Shown here: one piece after another, positions 50,592 to 62,437 of the stretch
Numbering within the stretch: the first letter of the stretch is position 1
Layout of the letters: each line of letters begins with the position of its first letter
Notes under the pieces: generated by a model
Seen by the model: the letters and a program-made list of their open reading frames with translations, nothing else
Told to the model about the DNA's origin: nothing
Database searches by the model: none
Source: Ulota crispa
Taxonomy: Eukaryota > Streptophyta > Bryopsida > Orthotrichales > Orthotrichaceae
DNA: 64,000 nucleotides
Assembly: GCA_963920765.1 (NCBI GenBank)
Contig: OY987251.1
Coordinates: forward strand, 4,714,501-4,778,500
Reading direction: 5' to 3'
Made by a program: the position numbers and the translations under genes

Positions 50592-51309
50592 CCCCTAAAG
50601 GACCAAGGGCCCTTTTGGGGGACAAATGGGATTTCAGGCATGTATCTATGGCTAAACTACTCTACGTGATTTTCTGAAACTTTTATTGAAGGTGAGGAAT
50701 TCAAAGATCTATGTGGGAATGTAATTTGTTCTTCATTCCGACATTTATTGAAGAAGCTAAAAATGAATTTATGGAAAACAAGGGACTCTAGGCAGCCCAA
50801 AAACTTCTTTAAAATTGCTTTTTTTTCAAATAAAAATCTGAAATAGGTTCTTTAGACTTACATAGATGTGGGGAGCTTTGAATCATTCAATTTTGATAGA
50901 TGAGATGAAAGTTATGAGAAGTTTTAGTTTGTGGGTAGGTGTGATTTTGAGAGAAACCACACCTACCCGCAAACTAAAACTTCTCATAACTTTCATCTCA
51001 TTTATCAAAATTGAATGATTCAAAGCTCCCCACGTCTATATAAGTCTAATGAACCTATTTCAGATTTTTGTTTGAAAAAAAAACAATTTTTAAAGAAGTT
51101 TTTGGGCTGCATTAAGTCCCTTGTTTTTCACAAATTCATTTTTAGCTTCTTCAATAAATGTCAAAATGAAGAACAAATTACATTCCCACATAGATCTTTG
51201 AATTCCTCGCCTTCTATAAAAGTTTCAGAAAATCACGCAAAGTAGTTTAGCCATAGGCACATGCCCGAAATCCCATTTGTCCCCTAAAGGGGCAATGGTC
51301 CTTTAGAGG
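50592..51309. mobile_element. TTAA-bounded 718 bp palindromic element
   Basis: TTAA at 50588-50591 and 51310-51313; ends CCCCTAAAGGACCAAGGG and CAATGGTCCTTTAGAGG. The left arm (to about 50943) and right arm (from about 50957) are near-perfect reverse complements for some 350 bp each, so the DNA could form a long hairpin. Arm sequence (ACAAATGGGATTTC) recurs in the element at 15426. Confidence 0.9.
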
Positions 51310-51313
51310 TTAA

Positions 51314-51750
51314 GCATCCATTTAGCATAGGTAAATCTATTTAGCATTCATTTAGCATCCATTTAGCATCCATGTAGCATCCATGTAGCATCCATTTAGC
51401 ATCCATGTAGCATCCATTTAGCATCCATGTAGCATCCATTTGGCATCCACTTAGCATCCATGTAGCATCCATTTGGCATCCATTTAGCATCCATGTAGCA
51501 TCCATTTAGCATCCATGTAGCATCCATTTGGCATCCATTTGGCATCCATTTGGCATCCATTTGGCATCCATTTAGCATCCATTTGGCATCCATTTAGCTT
51601 CCATGTAGCATCCATTTAGCATCCATTTAGCATCCATGTAGCATCCATTTGGCATCCATTTGGCATCCATTTGGCATCCATTTGGCATCCATTTGGCATC
51701 CATTTAGCTTCCATTTAGCATCCATTTAGTATCCATTTAGCATAGCTTGA
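51314..51750. repeat. ~12 bp minisatellite (CATTTAGCATC family)
   Basis: More than 35 near-perfect units CATTTAGCATC, CATGTAGCATC or CATTTGGCATC in one block. The frame at 51396-51593 is this repeat and not a gene. Confidence 0.95.
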
Positions 51751-52037
51751 GATTTATGTAATAAAATTTCATTTATAACTTTTGCACTTTTACTTTTGTT
51801 TAAACTTGACTTTGATTGAGGCTTCTATTAAACTTGTACTCTACTCTATTTTAAGGAGGAATAAAACTAAAAATGGATTCATTCAACCCACACACATGCA
51901 CACTTCCAATTCTTTTGTTTAATAAGACTAGTTGGTAAACCCATTTAGCAAAGCTAAATGAGTAATGGTGACTCCATTTAGAATAGAAAATTTCTTCTGG
52001 TATGGCTTAAAATTTACATAAAAACAAATCCATCCAA

Positions 52038-52330
52038 CATCCATTTAGCATCCATTTAGCATAGATAGATAAATCCATTTTTCATCCATTTAGCACCCTT
52101 TTAGTATAGATAAATCCATTTGGCTTCCATTTATCATTCATTTATCATTCATTTAGCATTAATTTAGCATTCCTTTAGCAACCATTTAGCATCCATTCAG
52201 CAACCATTTAGTATCCATTTAGCATAGGTAAACATATTTGGCTTCCATGTATCATCTATTTTAGCATAGGTTGAGATCCAATTAGCATCCATTTAGCATA
52301 GAAAAATCCATTTGGCATCCATTTAGCATA
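52038..52330. repeat. second, degenerate block of the CATTTAGCATC minisatellite
   Basis: The same unit as the block at 51314 but more diverged (CATTTATCATTC, CATTTAGCAACC and similar). It is preceded at 51926 by the same head as the first block. Confidence 0.88.
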
Positions 52331-52562
52331 GGTTGAGATTTATGTTAAGAAAATTCATTCATAAATATTGCACTTCTACTTTTCTCCATATTTTACTTTT
52401 GTCCAAACTTGTACTCTACTCTATGTTTAACTTTTTCTACTAACCGACACATGCACACACACATACAAACGGGCACACACACCCAATTATTTTTTATAAT
52501 ATAGATAGTGCAATAAAGATTTGCCACCACTTTAAATAGCTATTAGAATAAGAATTATTTAA

Positions 52563-52887
52563 CCTTTAAATGCCACGCTAGTCACGGCCACTAGCCCGGC
52601 TACAGTGAATTCTACAATGATATCATTGGTGTGGCAAGTGCTTTGCTATTGCAGAAGTCAACAATACATGTTGACCTCATGAAAACCACAAGAAAGATAG
52701 CATGAGACCTAACATTGTGTCTTTGAATCTTCTCACAATTTAGGTTACCTAAAAATATGAGTATATTTGGTGAGGCTTTTTTTTACCTTCCATTATGGAC
52801 CATGTCAAGTGAATTTTTTTTTTTGGGTCCTGCACAATGTTTTTTAGCGGCCATAGGACAGAAAAAATCCGCCTCGGCGTTTAGGGG
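52563..52887. mobile_element. TTAA-type element, 325 bp
   Basis: Left TTAA (52559-52562) with CCTTTAAATGCCACG; right GCGTTTAGGGG followed by TTCA, a one-base change from TTAA. The inverted ends are short. Inner parts are CG-bearing (GCCTCGGCG). Confidence 0.65.
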
Positions 52888-53971
52888 TTCATGTGAATGA
52901 CGTTGGTCTAAAGATTTCATTTTTCTTCTTTTTCAGAATAAAGCACATATTTACCACAAGCCATCTCTTCCACAAGTTTATTTTAACAATAAGGTAGTTG
53001 CTCTAAAATCGTCAGTTTAAGGGCTGTTCTGGATTTTCATGGGCTTTTCCAGACATGAAGATTTTCTGCTTAATTTTTTATCAAAGAGAAATGGATGCTA
53101 AATGTAACCTAATTTTTTTCATATTTTTTGAAGCATTATTGAATTGTTGATGAATTTTCAAATTTTTTTGTAGTAGGCACCTATCTGTGACCTTAGGTCC
53201 TTTTATAAAGCGTCCCCTTGCAACTTGTAAAGAGATCAAGTGAATAGAGGAATATGATTGGCTCTAGCAATAAAATACACCTTTTCTTTTAGACTAAGAA
53301 GGGTCCATTCAAGTAATAAAATACACCTTTTCTTTTAGACTAAGAAATTCAAGAACCATCTCAGATCCATTCTTGGACGAGCTATGGAACACTTTAAATG
53401 TGAGGGTCGCAATTAGAGCAGACTACCTTACATCTGCATTAAATGCCAAAACCAAAACTAGAGTTACCAATTATTTTTTAAAAGACCATCCCACTGCAGC
53501 AACAACCAAACTAACTAACCTCAGTTTTCTTTATATGAACACATTAATTCATGTACCCACATGTCTATACTATTTCTGTTGTTTCAAGGCAATAGATCAT
53601 AAACATAATTTGTAACTGAGTATTCTTAACACGCCCAAAAACATCTTTGATACTAAACTCACTCAAAAAAGCTAAAGATATCATTTACATTTAGATGATG
53701 ATTCTCATCCCCAAGTTGATTTTCTTTTCTATTCTTTTCTTTTTGCAAGATCTTCAATCTTGCCCTTCATATATTAATACAACTTTTGTTTTTATTTTTC
53801 TATAATCATACATTCTTGTAATACACCTTAAAATTGCTTAAGGATGGTCACACACTCTATTAAATTTACTTCATTTAAAATTTTGCAATACAAACAAATA
53901 AAAAATAAAAGAAAAAACCCAAACAGATCAAAAAGTAACTTTATTGGTTTATTTTTGCTCTTTTGTTAAAC
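52888..53971. other. intergenic 3' flank of the coiled-coil gene
   Basis: No gene seen. A 35-base direct duplication (AATAAAATACACCTTTTCTTTTAGACTAAGAA at about 53270 and 53314) is visible. Confidence 0.55.
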
Positions 53972-56900
53972 TTAGCCCTCAGATGTTGAAACCGTTTCAT
54001 CATGTTTTGAAGTTGAGGCCTCTTCTTCTTCTTTCAATTTAAATTCTGCATCAATTCCAGCTTGTTCAAGCTTTTGCTTTCTTTGTAGCTCTTCTAAAAA
54101 TTTCATTTTTCTATCCAATCCCTATACAATACCAAAAACACAAACATATATAACCAATCAATCTTAAAGTAAATTAACATATTTAGAAAACATTTAAAAA
54201 TATTTCTATAAAACATACTTTAAGTTAAAAATATATGTTATTTTGGTATAAACTTTTACAAAATTCAATTATCATATAAAAACATGACTCTTTTTTAAAC
54301 CCATTTAAAGTAACATCGTTTCAAAGTTTTACATAAAATATGAAAATATCACTAGTAGAAATACATATCCTAAACAACAAATAGTTTGCAAGGATTGCAA
54401 AAATTCACAACAAACTATTAAATAATTCAATTACAGTCACTGTGGGACCTCACTTATGGTTGTTGTGAACTAGTTGTTCAAAGACACACATTTTTCAACA
54501 AGTGAAAGTGATGTGTAAAATTAATGTTGTTGTAAATACCAACCTTTAACAAAAATACAAGCTTGGATTCAGTTTCTGCAAGTACTATCCTTTCAGGCAC
54601 ACTTTTTTCATCCATTTCTTCCTGTAATTCAAACAAAAGTAAACAATAAGAATTTGTACACGTGTATACATAAATATTTTTATAAAAAGGTTTCTGTTCC
54701 TTTTTTTTGTTTTTTTTGGTTTACTACTTGTTTTTAAAAAAGGCTCAGAGTATTTACGAACCAATCTTGCAGATCCTTCATGAATTTTTTCAACAAGTTT
54801 TTTGGTGCCTTCTACCAATAAAACAAGTGGATACGAATTTTTTCTTTGCACTTGCACTGTCATTCTTCTAACCGTGTCTTTCACCCCTTCAGCAATTCCT
54901 CCCACTTGTTCAAGACGAGTTGAACTTTTCCTCTATACTTATGCCACAAACATAAACAACAGTTAACTTTTTTTATTTTAAACAAAATGTAATAAGAAAT
55001 ACCCAATTAAAATCCACTTGTCACTTAGATCTTTCCCAGTCAATCGATAATCTCATCAAATTTCAAATGAAGTGCATGTTTTGAAACTTTGAGATAGGGG
55101 TTTAAAATGTGCACTTGCCACCTTGTCAAGGAATTATTTTGCTCCTACAACTCTAAATGAGTATGTCAAGCTCATCTAACGAGCGTGGCTTTTGAAAACA
55201 CTTTGCAGCACAAAGGCACCTAGGGAATTCTAAATTGCAAGTGGGGACCCATGAGCAGTGAGCTTAGATTTTTTGTCAAAATATAAAATCACTTATAAAT
55301 GTGTACATAGGGTCTTATATTTGTGCATTATAGACATTCATCTCTTGAAAAATTTGATGTTTTTAAAGTTTTTTCATTGCTTTTGAGCTCAAAACTGGTT
55401 CTTGCTCACAAAATCTGGACTCACCACTCATGGGCTCACAGTTTTATGCTCACAAAATAGCATTGTCCCAAAGGTACCTCAACTCCATCAACTGACAACC
55501 CTCTTGTAAATACAAAATAAGCTTGTGATAGGTTGGTGGTAGATTTGTAATGATTGTGGAAGCTTTATAACCATGATTTAAACATTTTTTCAAATTTTGT
55601 TTATTACCAATTTCCCTAACACCTCAAAATTAATACCTTCTACCCTCTCTTCTTAGCTTTTAAAGATATGTAGCTAGTTATAAAATTTGGCAAGGAATTG
55701 ACTATGTGGAAAGAGGGAGTCTAAATAAGAAGTGGGTGTTTTTAAAGGGAATTGATATGTGCATAGAGGTGGGTTGATATTTGCACATCCCCTGGGGGGT
55801 AAATTATAGATTTCTACCATCAAAAAGTTGAATTTGAGAATTTTGAATTCAAATTTGGTTTTAGAGACCATGATTTAGTCTAGAACCATAAAAAAAGTTG
55901 CAATTGAACAACACTCAATGAAAAACCTTATCTTTTTTTACAAACAAAAGTAAAAGTTGTAACACTTTTCCCCCTAACTAAGCTTTTTCAGTGGGTGTTG
56001 TTCAATTGCAACCTTTTTATGGTTCTCAACTAAATCATGGTCTCTAAGTCCAAATCTGAATTCAAAATTCTCAAATTCAACTTTTTAATGATAGAAATTT
56101 ATAATTTACCCCTCAAGGGGTGTGCAAATATCAACCCCGTGGTGTGACTTATCAATTCCCTTTTTTAATTAGGTCTACATATAAAAAAATCAACACGTTA
56201 TAAAATTATACAAAATCAAACATTGTGTAGTATGATTATTTTCAATTATAATTTTTCTATAATTTTTCTCCTAGGGCACATAATTTGAAAATAATGGGTA
56301 CAAACTCTATGTGTAGCCGGAATTGGGGCTTCATTTCTCAATTTGGCAAGGGTTGCAAGGAGTTCCGTCTTCACTTGTTCCAAATATATGATTTGTTTGT
56401 CTTGGAATAAGTATTGCTTGTACATTTCCCTCATACTCTCTACTTCCATCACCTTCTTGATCTTCCTAATAGCTACTTGAATCTTATTTTGAGTTGCTTT
56501 GGAAATCCCATCCTATATATCATGAGAAAATGATTTAGCAACCCCACAAAACAAAACACAAAAAACACAAAAGAATACAAAAAATCAAAAACTCACTTCA
56601 ACATAAAAAAATGTATATCTAAAAAAAATCACACACTAGTATATGAATATGTTTTAGAAGTGCTTGAGGGTTTTATTTTAAGAACAAGGTGGGACTCTTA
56701 CAATTCTACCCCCAGGGAATAATGAAGACAAAAGCTGCACATATGAAAACACATTAATAAATTAAAACATACAAAAGGGACACTCTAGAAAGTCTTGATC
56801 TTGTATATAAACATGAAAAAAAAATACATATATGCAATTCTCTATTTGAAAATATTTCGTTGCAACTTATAGATTGAAGTGTACAATTTTGTCATCTTAG

Positions 56901-59900
56901 TATCAAGTATTGATTATTTGTATACGATACAGAAAATGTGAAAGATACTTTATGAAATAGAAATATTACAATATTCAATAACCCAAAGTCGGTAAAATCA
57001 AAATACTAAGACTTACCTACTTCTTCAAGTTCATGTCTTGCTTGATCACGTGACTTGACACCATCACCTTCCACCATTTTCAATTGCGCCGTTTGAGAAT
57101 TTTTCAAATCAATAATGTTTGTCAAAGTTTCCAACTATCAAAACAAAAAAACAGAAAATCTCCATTGTTTATTCAATTTGTGTTTACTCAGATGGTGTCT
57201 TTGGATTGAAATTCAATATTCTAATCCACTTATAGAAAATGGAGAACTTCTATCTTGATATAACTCTAAATTATATCACGTTTTATGTCTATATATGTAA
57301 GAATTAAGATATTTTTGTACTCTAATCAACATTACAAGCACTAGAAGAAAAAACTGTTCTAAACAATTGGTTTGCAATGACTGAAAATATTCTAAATAAT
57401 TATATAATGACTTAATTAAAGTTGTTTAAAGCATTTATGATTATTGTGAACTAGTTGTTTGGGACATGTTTTTTTTCTAGTGAAGAAAAAACATGTCTTA
57501 AATGATTATTTTACAATAACTATAAATATTCACAATGTTTATAGTTGAGTTGTTTAATGATCAATGTGAATATTTGCAGTTGTTGTGAACCAGTTGTTTA
57601 TAGATGTTTGTTTGTATATGTAACATCACATATAAATGAAGTTTAAATCCCACTTGAAATGTGAAAAGTGTTTGTTCCAATCGCATAGGAATCAACAAAC
57701 TTTCGTAGTGCTTTTCCAAAACTTGCATTTCTTTTGTTCTTCTAAAAATAGCTTCCAATTTATCATCCAACCATCGGATTATTATCAAAGTTGGTGTATT
57801 GGGGTCCAAAACATCTGCACAATCCATTTCTGCTGACCTTGTATCTGTGATTTGTTTTGCAAGCTGCAAAATTAGACACGTTTGATGTTTAGAACACAAC
57901 AATATGAAACTCTCATAGAAGTAAACTGCAAGAAAACCGAGTTTCACTTAACAAAGAATGTGAAGTTGATTGTGTTGAGTTCTCCATTTCCAACGCAAAA
58001 CTATGTTGGAAACAGAGAACTCAACACAATCAACTTCACATTCTTCATTAAGTGGAATGCGATTTTATGGCAGTTTTCTTCTAAAGATGTACATTTTTCT
58101 TACCAAGTGAACTAACACTACAAGAAAAACGTGCATAAATGACTGGTCCACAACAATTACAAATGTTAGCAATAATTATCATATGACTTCATTATAACCA
58201 TTGTGATCATTTACAATCAATGTGGAATAGTCATTTAGGACAAAATTTTCTTGTAGTGTAAAAATAAAGCTTTGTTATAAATAAACCTTTAGAAGTCCAC
58301 AAAAGCTTATTTGGCATACAATTTGGCTACAAAAAGTGTGCATGAATGTATCATATATAAAATAGACAACGCTATTATGTGAGCGTAAAAAACAATGAGC
58401 CTAAATGAGCAATGAGCCAAGATTTTGTGAGCAGAACCAGTTTTGGGCTCAAAATCAATGAAAAAACTTAATAAACAACAAGTTTTTAAGAGATGAATGT
58501 TTATATTGCACAATTTTAAGACCCTATGTACACATTTATAGGTGAAATTTAATAATTTGATTAAAAAAAAATCTAAACTCACAACTAACAACTTATAAAT
58601 CCTTGCTCACAATTTAACATTCCCCTTTCTCTTATAATATTTTCAATAAAATCTGTTGCCTTGATCTTTCAGCTATCTCACTTACCTTTTTTTCCTCTCT
58701 TTTTTTGTGATTTTTCATCTTTTTTTTCCTCTCTTTTCTTTTGTAATTTTTCACCTTCCCTTTTCCTCTCTTTTTTGTGATTTTTCACCCTCCTTTTTCC
58801 TCTCCCTCCCCCCTCTCCATGACGGGTAGACACTTGATGCTTTTATGATGTAGATAGATGATTGTGACGTAGAATTTACTTGGATTTGTTTTGCAATAGA
58901 CCTCTTGCGTTGGGAGTCAAAATTGCCCCTCAAATCTGCAACTTGCTTTCGCATGCCACCCAAGTTGCTGGACTCTTTTCTGGCAGCCAATTCTTTTTGC
59001 TCCAACAACAAAAAAGCAGAATGCAGTAACATGTTTTGGGTTCTTGCAGCTCGGATGAGATATCGATTCCTTCGTAGTTTGATTTGAGAGGCCTCATAAT
59101 AAGCCCTTCCAACAATGCCTACAATTTTATTATATTTTAGTTTAGATTAAATATTGATTTGAACTGCGATACTCTTTCACTACAAGAGAAACGTGTCCTA
59201 AATACAAAAAAGCTTGTCCTAAACAACTATTTAATGATTATAATTAAGTCAAATGAGCAAGGAATAATAAAAAGTTAGCCAAATGAAAGGGCAAAAAAAG
59301 GTAAAATCTAGGATCTACCAAATAAAATCCAACCACATTTTCAAAATACATATGATTATAGTATAATTGTATAGGCAATATCTGGTGCATACACTCATAA
59401 ATTCTTTGAAAATGAGAAATGCCAACTTTTGGCCGGCAAAACTCAAAATCTACTCAAATGTTAATTGAGTCCTCTAATAGTCATTGTAAAAAAATTGTAA
59501 TTATTGTGGACATTTGCAATTGTTGTGGACCAATTGCTTATGCTTGTTTTTCTTATAGTATGTGACACAGAATAAGCTAATTTACATGATTCTTTTAGCT
59601 CAACAATGCTTAGAATAACTTAATATATTTGAGTGTTCAAAAACTATAATAAAATCTGGCTAATTTTAGAAATCTTTTAGAGATTGTTCAATATCAACGT
59701 ACAATCATAACAGAATCAAATTTTGCCTTATTACAACAAGAGAGATCTATATAACTTGTTTAGAATTTGAATTTGTAAGAGATTTGTTTGACAAATAAAA
59801 AAACAGCAAATTGTATGGATGTTTCTCCTTATCCGGAATAACTTGTGAGACTTCAACTCAATTGCGTGTAAGAAGGACAAGAATTACAAAGACTTAGCAT

Positions 59901-60137
59901 TATCTTTGTAAAAATTGCTAGCATACCAATTGCTTGATGGCATTTGAAGCACTTGTTTTATATGATATGCAAAATTTTCAGTTAATAGCTTCATTTATAT
60001 AGAAATTGAATTAATATGAAGAACGAATGGAAGTGGTAACACATACCAAGCTTGTTGATTTTGAACTCAAGGACAACAACCTTCTCCTTGAGCAAGTTAT
60101 TGCGACGAGTCTCAGCTTCCGTCATGTTCTCAATCAA
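53972..60137 (-). CDS. unrecognised coiled-coil protein (5' part not found)
   Basis: Eight exons join in frame with GT-AG junctions (high to low): 60137-60047, 59118-58880, 57863-57654, 57134-57021, 56512-56306, 54932-54762, 54621-54544, 54121-53972 (TAA at 53974-53972). They encode 419 residues. The product is charged, Leu/Glu/Lys/Arg-rich and helical, with coiled-coil runs (AETRRNNLLKEKVVVLEFKI; QVAIRKIKKVMEVESMREMY) and an acidic Ser/Thr tail. No enzyme motif or signal peptide is seen. The first visible exon starts in phase 0 without a Met, so upstream exons are missing. They may lie in the 200-base gap at 60885-61084 or further right, perhaps including 62438-62698. I cannot assign a family; cytoskeletal, ciliary or augmin-type coiled-coil proteins are untested guesses. 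The donors at 57021 (GTAGGT) and 56306 (GTTTGT) were chosen to keep frame. Confidence 0.72.
54350..54504. mobile_element. CACTA-type mini-element, decayed
   Basis: Starts CACTAGTAGAAATACATATCC and ends ACACATTTTTCAACAAGTG, with the family's central GTTGTGAACTAGTTGTT. No clear 3 bp duplication. It is intronic in the coiled-coil gene. Confidence 0.7.
55223..55470 (+). mobile_element. ~250 bp repeat family C, copy 5
   Basis: Starts GGGAATTCTAAATTGCAAGT and ends CTCACAAAATAGCATTGTCCC. It is intronic in the coiled-coil gene (between the exons at 56306 and 54932). Confidence 0.8.
57339..57482. mobile_element. CACTA-type mini-element, 144 bp, AAG target duplication
   Basis: Starts CACTAGAAGAAAAAACTGTTC and ends ACATGTTTTTTTTCTAGTG, with AAG on both sides. 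A second, truncated relative (GAAGAAAAAACATGTC...GTTGTGAACCAGTTG) follows at 57483-57612. Confidence 0.88.
58116..58258. mobile_element. CACTA-type mini-element, 143 bp, exact TAA target duplication
   Basis: Starts CACTACAAGAAAAACGTGC and ends AAAATTTTCTTGTAGTG, with TAA on both sides (58113-58115, 58259-58261). These termini and a 3 bp duplication define CACTA/EnSpm elements. It is intronic in the coiled-coil gene. Confidence 0.93.
58365..58624 (-). mobile_element. ~250 bp repeat family C, copy 6
   Basis: Inverse copy running from ACGCTATTATGTGAGCG to CTCACAATTTAACATTCCCC, with the GGGCTCAAAATCAATG centre. It is intronic in the coiled-coil gene. Confidence 0.8.
59178..59564. mobile_element. 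CACTA-type mini-element(s), compound and decayed
   Basis: Starts CACTACAAGAGAAACGTGTCC and ends GCTTGTTTTTCTTATAGTATG, with a second inner start-like block at about 59205. The family motif GTTGTGGACCAATTG is present. Length suggests an internal insertion or two merged copies. Confidence 0.6.
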
Positions 60138-60884
60138 CTAAAAAGCAACTATGTTAAAAGAAGCTCTACAATGGTTTGATTTTTTTAAGTAAGGTGCCTA
60201 CTCAAACTTTTTCAAAGATAGATTCTCTTTATGCAAAGTCTCCTCTCTTGCGGTCCAAAACCAATAAACACATCTGGTTACCAAATTTTATTAATGACAA
60301 GTTTAAAACTTTGCTTTGATAAAGTATTTCAGTGTAGTCCACAAAGTAACAAAGAAATTGATGCCAATAGGATTATACCACCAAAAAGTGACAACACTTT
60401 TGGGAATTTTAGAATTTGGGTCCAATGAATAGTGAGAAGTGGAACTAGCATATGCAAGGCCAAGACCTCCATAGATTTAGGGTTTCACCTTTAAAAGTTG
60501 TAAATGATAACTTCAAATTATGTTAAATATAAGCAGGTCTAAATATCCACGCTTTGTGCGGAGGACACCATGTGAAATCTTTTGATGTGGCACATGAAAT
60601 TTTATAGCTTAGTTGAATTCATCAAGTGGTAGTGAAGATTGCATCAACTCTTTTCACGTGACATATGAAAACCTTTGACAAAAAAAATCCTGTATAAAAG
60701 AAAATCATTTTGTTTCATATGTAAATGTTCATTTTTGGTATTGTAGAAATCTAAAGATTACTAACATTGTGCAATCACCAAATATAATACTCACTAATTT
60801 GTGGTTGTGATAGACTTTGATGTGAAGTCTTGAACAAACAAACTCCCAAATCGTGTTAATAGTTTTGCTTTATTTTTTCATACA

Positions 60885-61084
60885 NNNNNNNNNNNNNNNN
60901 NNNNNNNNNNNNNNNNNNNNNNNNNNNNNNNNNNNNNNNNNNNNNNNNNNNNNNNNNNNNNNNNNNNNNNNNNNNNNNNNNNNNNNNNNNNNNNNNNNNN
61001 NNNNNNNNNNNNNNNNNNNNNNNNNNNNNNNNNNNNNNNNNNNNNNNNNNNNNNNNNNNNNNNNNNNNNNNNNNNNNNNNNNNN
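60885..61084. other. assembly gap (200 N)
   Basis: Exactly 200 N, upstream of the first visible exon of the coiled-coil gene. Missing exons could lie here. Confidence 0.99.
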
Positions 61085-62437
61085 AGGTTTTGGTATGGTG
61101 GGTCACTTGTGGCACATATAAAAGCATAAAATTGTATGTTTTTGTTAATCAAATTGATCTGTAATGATTATATTACCATAAAACCTATTATGGGAAATGT
61201 GTGTATGCTTTATAAGCAAAAGAGCTAAAAGCATTCAACAACAATTTGACTTCCATAAAAAAATTGGAATAAATTAAATTTTGACTAACAAATAAAAATT
61301 TGAAACCTTACTTTTTTGATATTTAAATATAATTTTACCAAACGTTTCATTGCGTGTTTCAAGGTGTTAAGAATATTAATTGAGTAACAAAATAAAAATG
61401 GGTAGGAATTAATGGTGACATGAGTTGTAATTCTAGAATTTGGGTTGCCTAAACCATCAAATTAAGGTGTTTAACATTGAACTTGTCAAAATTGCAATCA
61501 TGAATTGCAATGCACGAATACTAATTTTCCTCAAAAAAGAGACTTAAAATTAATACATCAACTGCTAGTTATTTTTCTTAATTGCACTATTTGCATCTTA
61601 TCTCAGCGTGCAAAAATAATACTATGTTCCTTTATTAGTAATTGATTTTTGGACATCCCACTTTATCTTGTTTTCTTGAATTAATTTGTGAGCACAGTTT
61701 TCATATTCTTTTGAGGGTTATTGGACCACTTGAATTGAGGAGTTTGTGCTAGAGATTACCAGTAAATCTAGATAAAGGGAACCTAGTGAAACCTAAGGCT
61801 TAGGTTTTTAAACATTTTAGTCACAGATTTTATTTTATAGATATATGAGTGGCACCAAGTTGTCTTCCCGCCTAAAATACCCAAGCTAGGAGCATTGCCA
61901 CAGCACACACAAGTGCACACAAAACCCTAACCGCTGAGGAAGAAGGGAAATTTGGAATTCTAGAGCTCCACTCCACTCACGCCAATGCCTTTCCGGATTT
62001 CTTGGGCAATGCTACAAGCTCCCGTCCACGCTACTCTCCAAGTGTTTGGAGTTCACGTTACAACTCACAGGAATCACAAGAATCACACAAAGACTCAAAT
62101 CCATTGAGCTAGTTTCCTTTCCAGAGGCTAAAGAGAAGAAACAACAAAGTAACGTGAGTGCTTGGTGGAAGCGCTCCCAAAAGGACATAGCTGGTACATG
62201 AAGTGGCTAGCGTGGTAGCCCATGAAAACTTTGGTCGCGTTCAATGTTGCGGGAGAGCCTATGAAGTTCTTGAGTATGGCCACCCACGCCCAATAGGAGC
62301 TCCAAGTACACACAGAGCATTTGAACGTACATTCGTGCCTCGCATGACACCCAGAACACAGCCAAGTGCTACTCTGCGTCGTACTCTAGCAACTTGCTTT
62401 CATAGATTTCACAGATGGTGCGGATGCAGAGCTGTTG

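Larger units (their letters stand above)
50462..52505 (+). repeat. two tandem repeat modules, each head + minisatellite + CA-rich tail
   Basis: Heads GACTAGTTGGTAAACYCATT at 50466 and 51927 are followed by AGCTAAATGARTAATG and GACTCCATTTAG. Each module then has the minisatellite, the block ACTTTTGT..AAACTTG..ACTCTA, and a tail of ACACATGCACAC. The first module also contains the 718 bp palindrome (50592-51309). Class not determined. Confidence 0.7.

Noticed and set aside
51396..51593. 65-codon minus-strand frame of repeated MDAKWMLNGC-like units
   Set aside because: Purely the translation of the CATTTAGCATC minisatellite; no start context or conservation expected.
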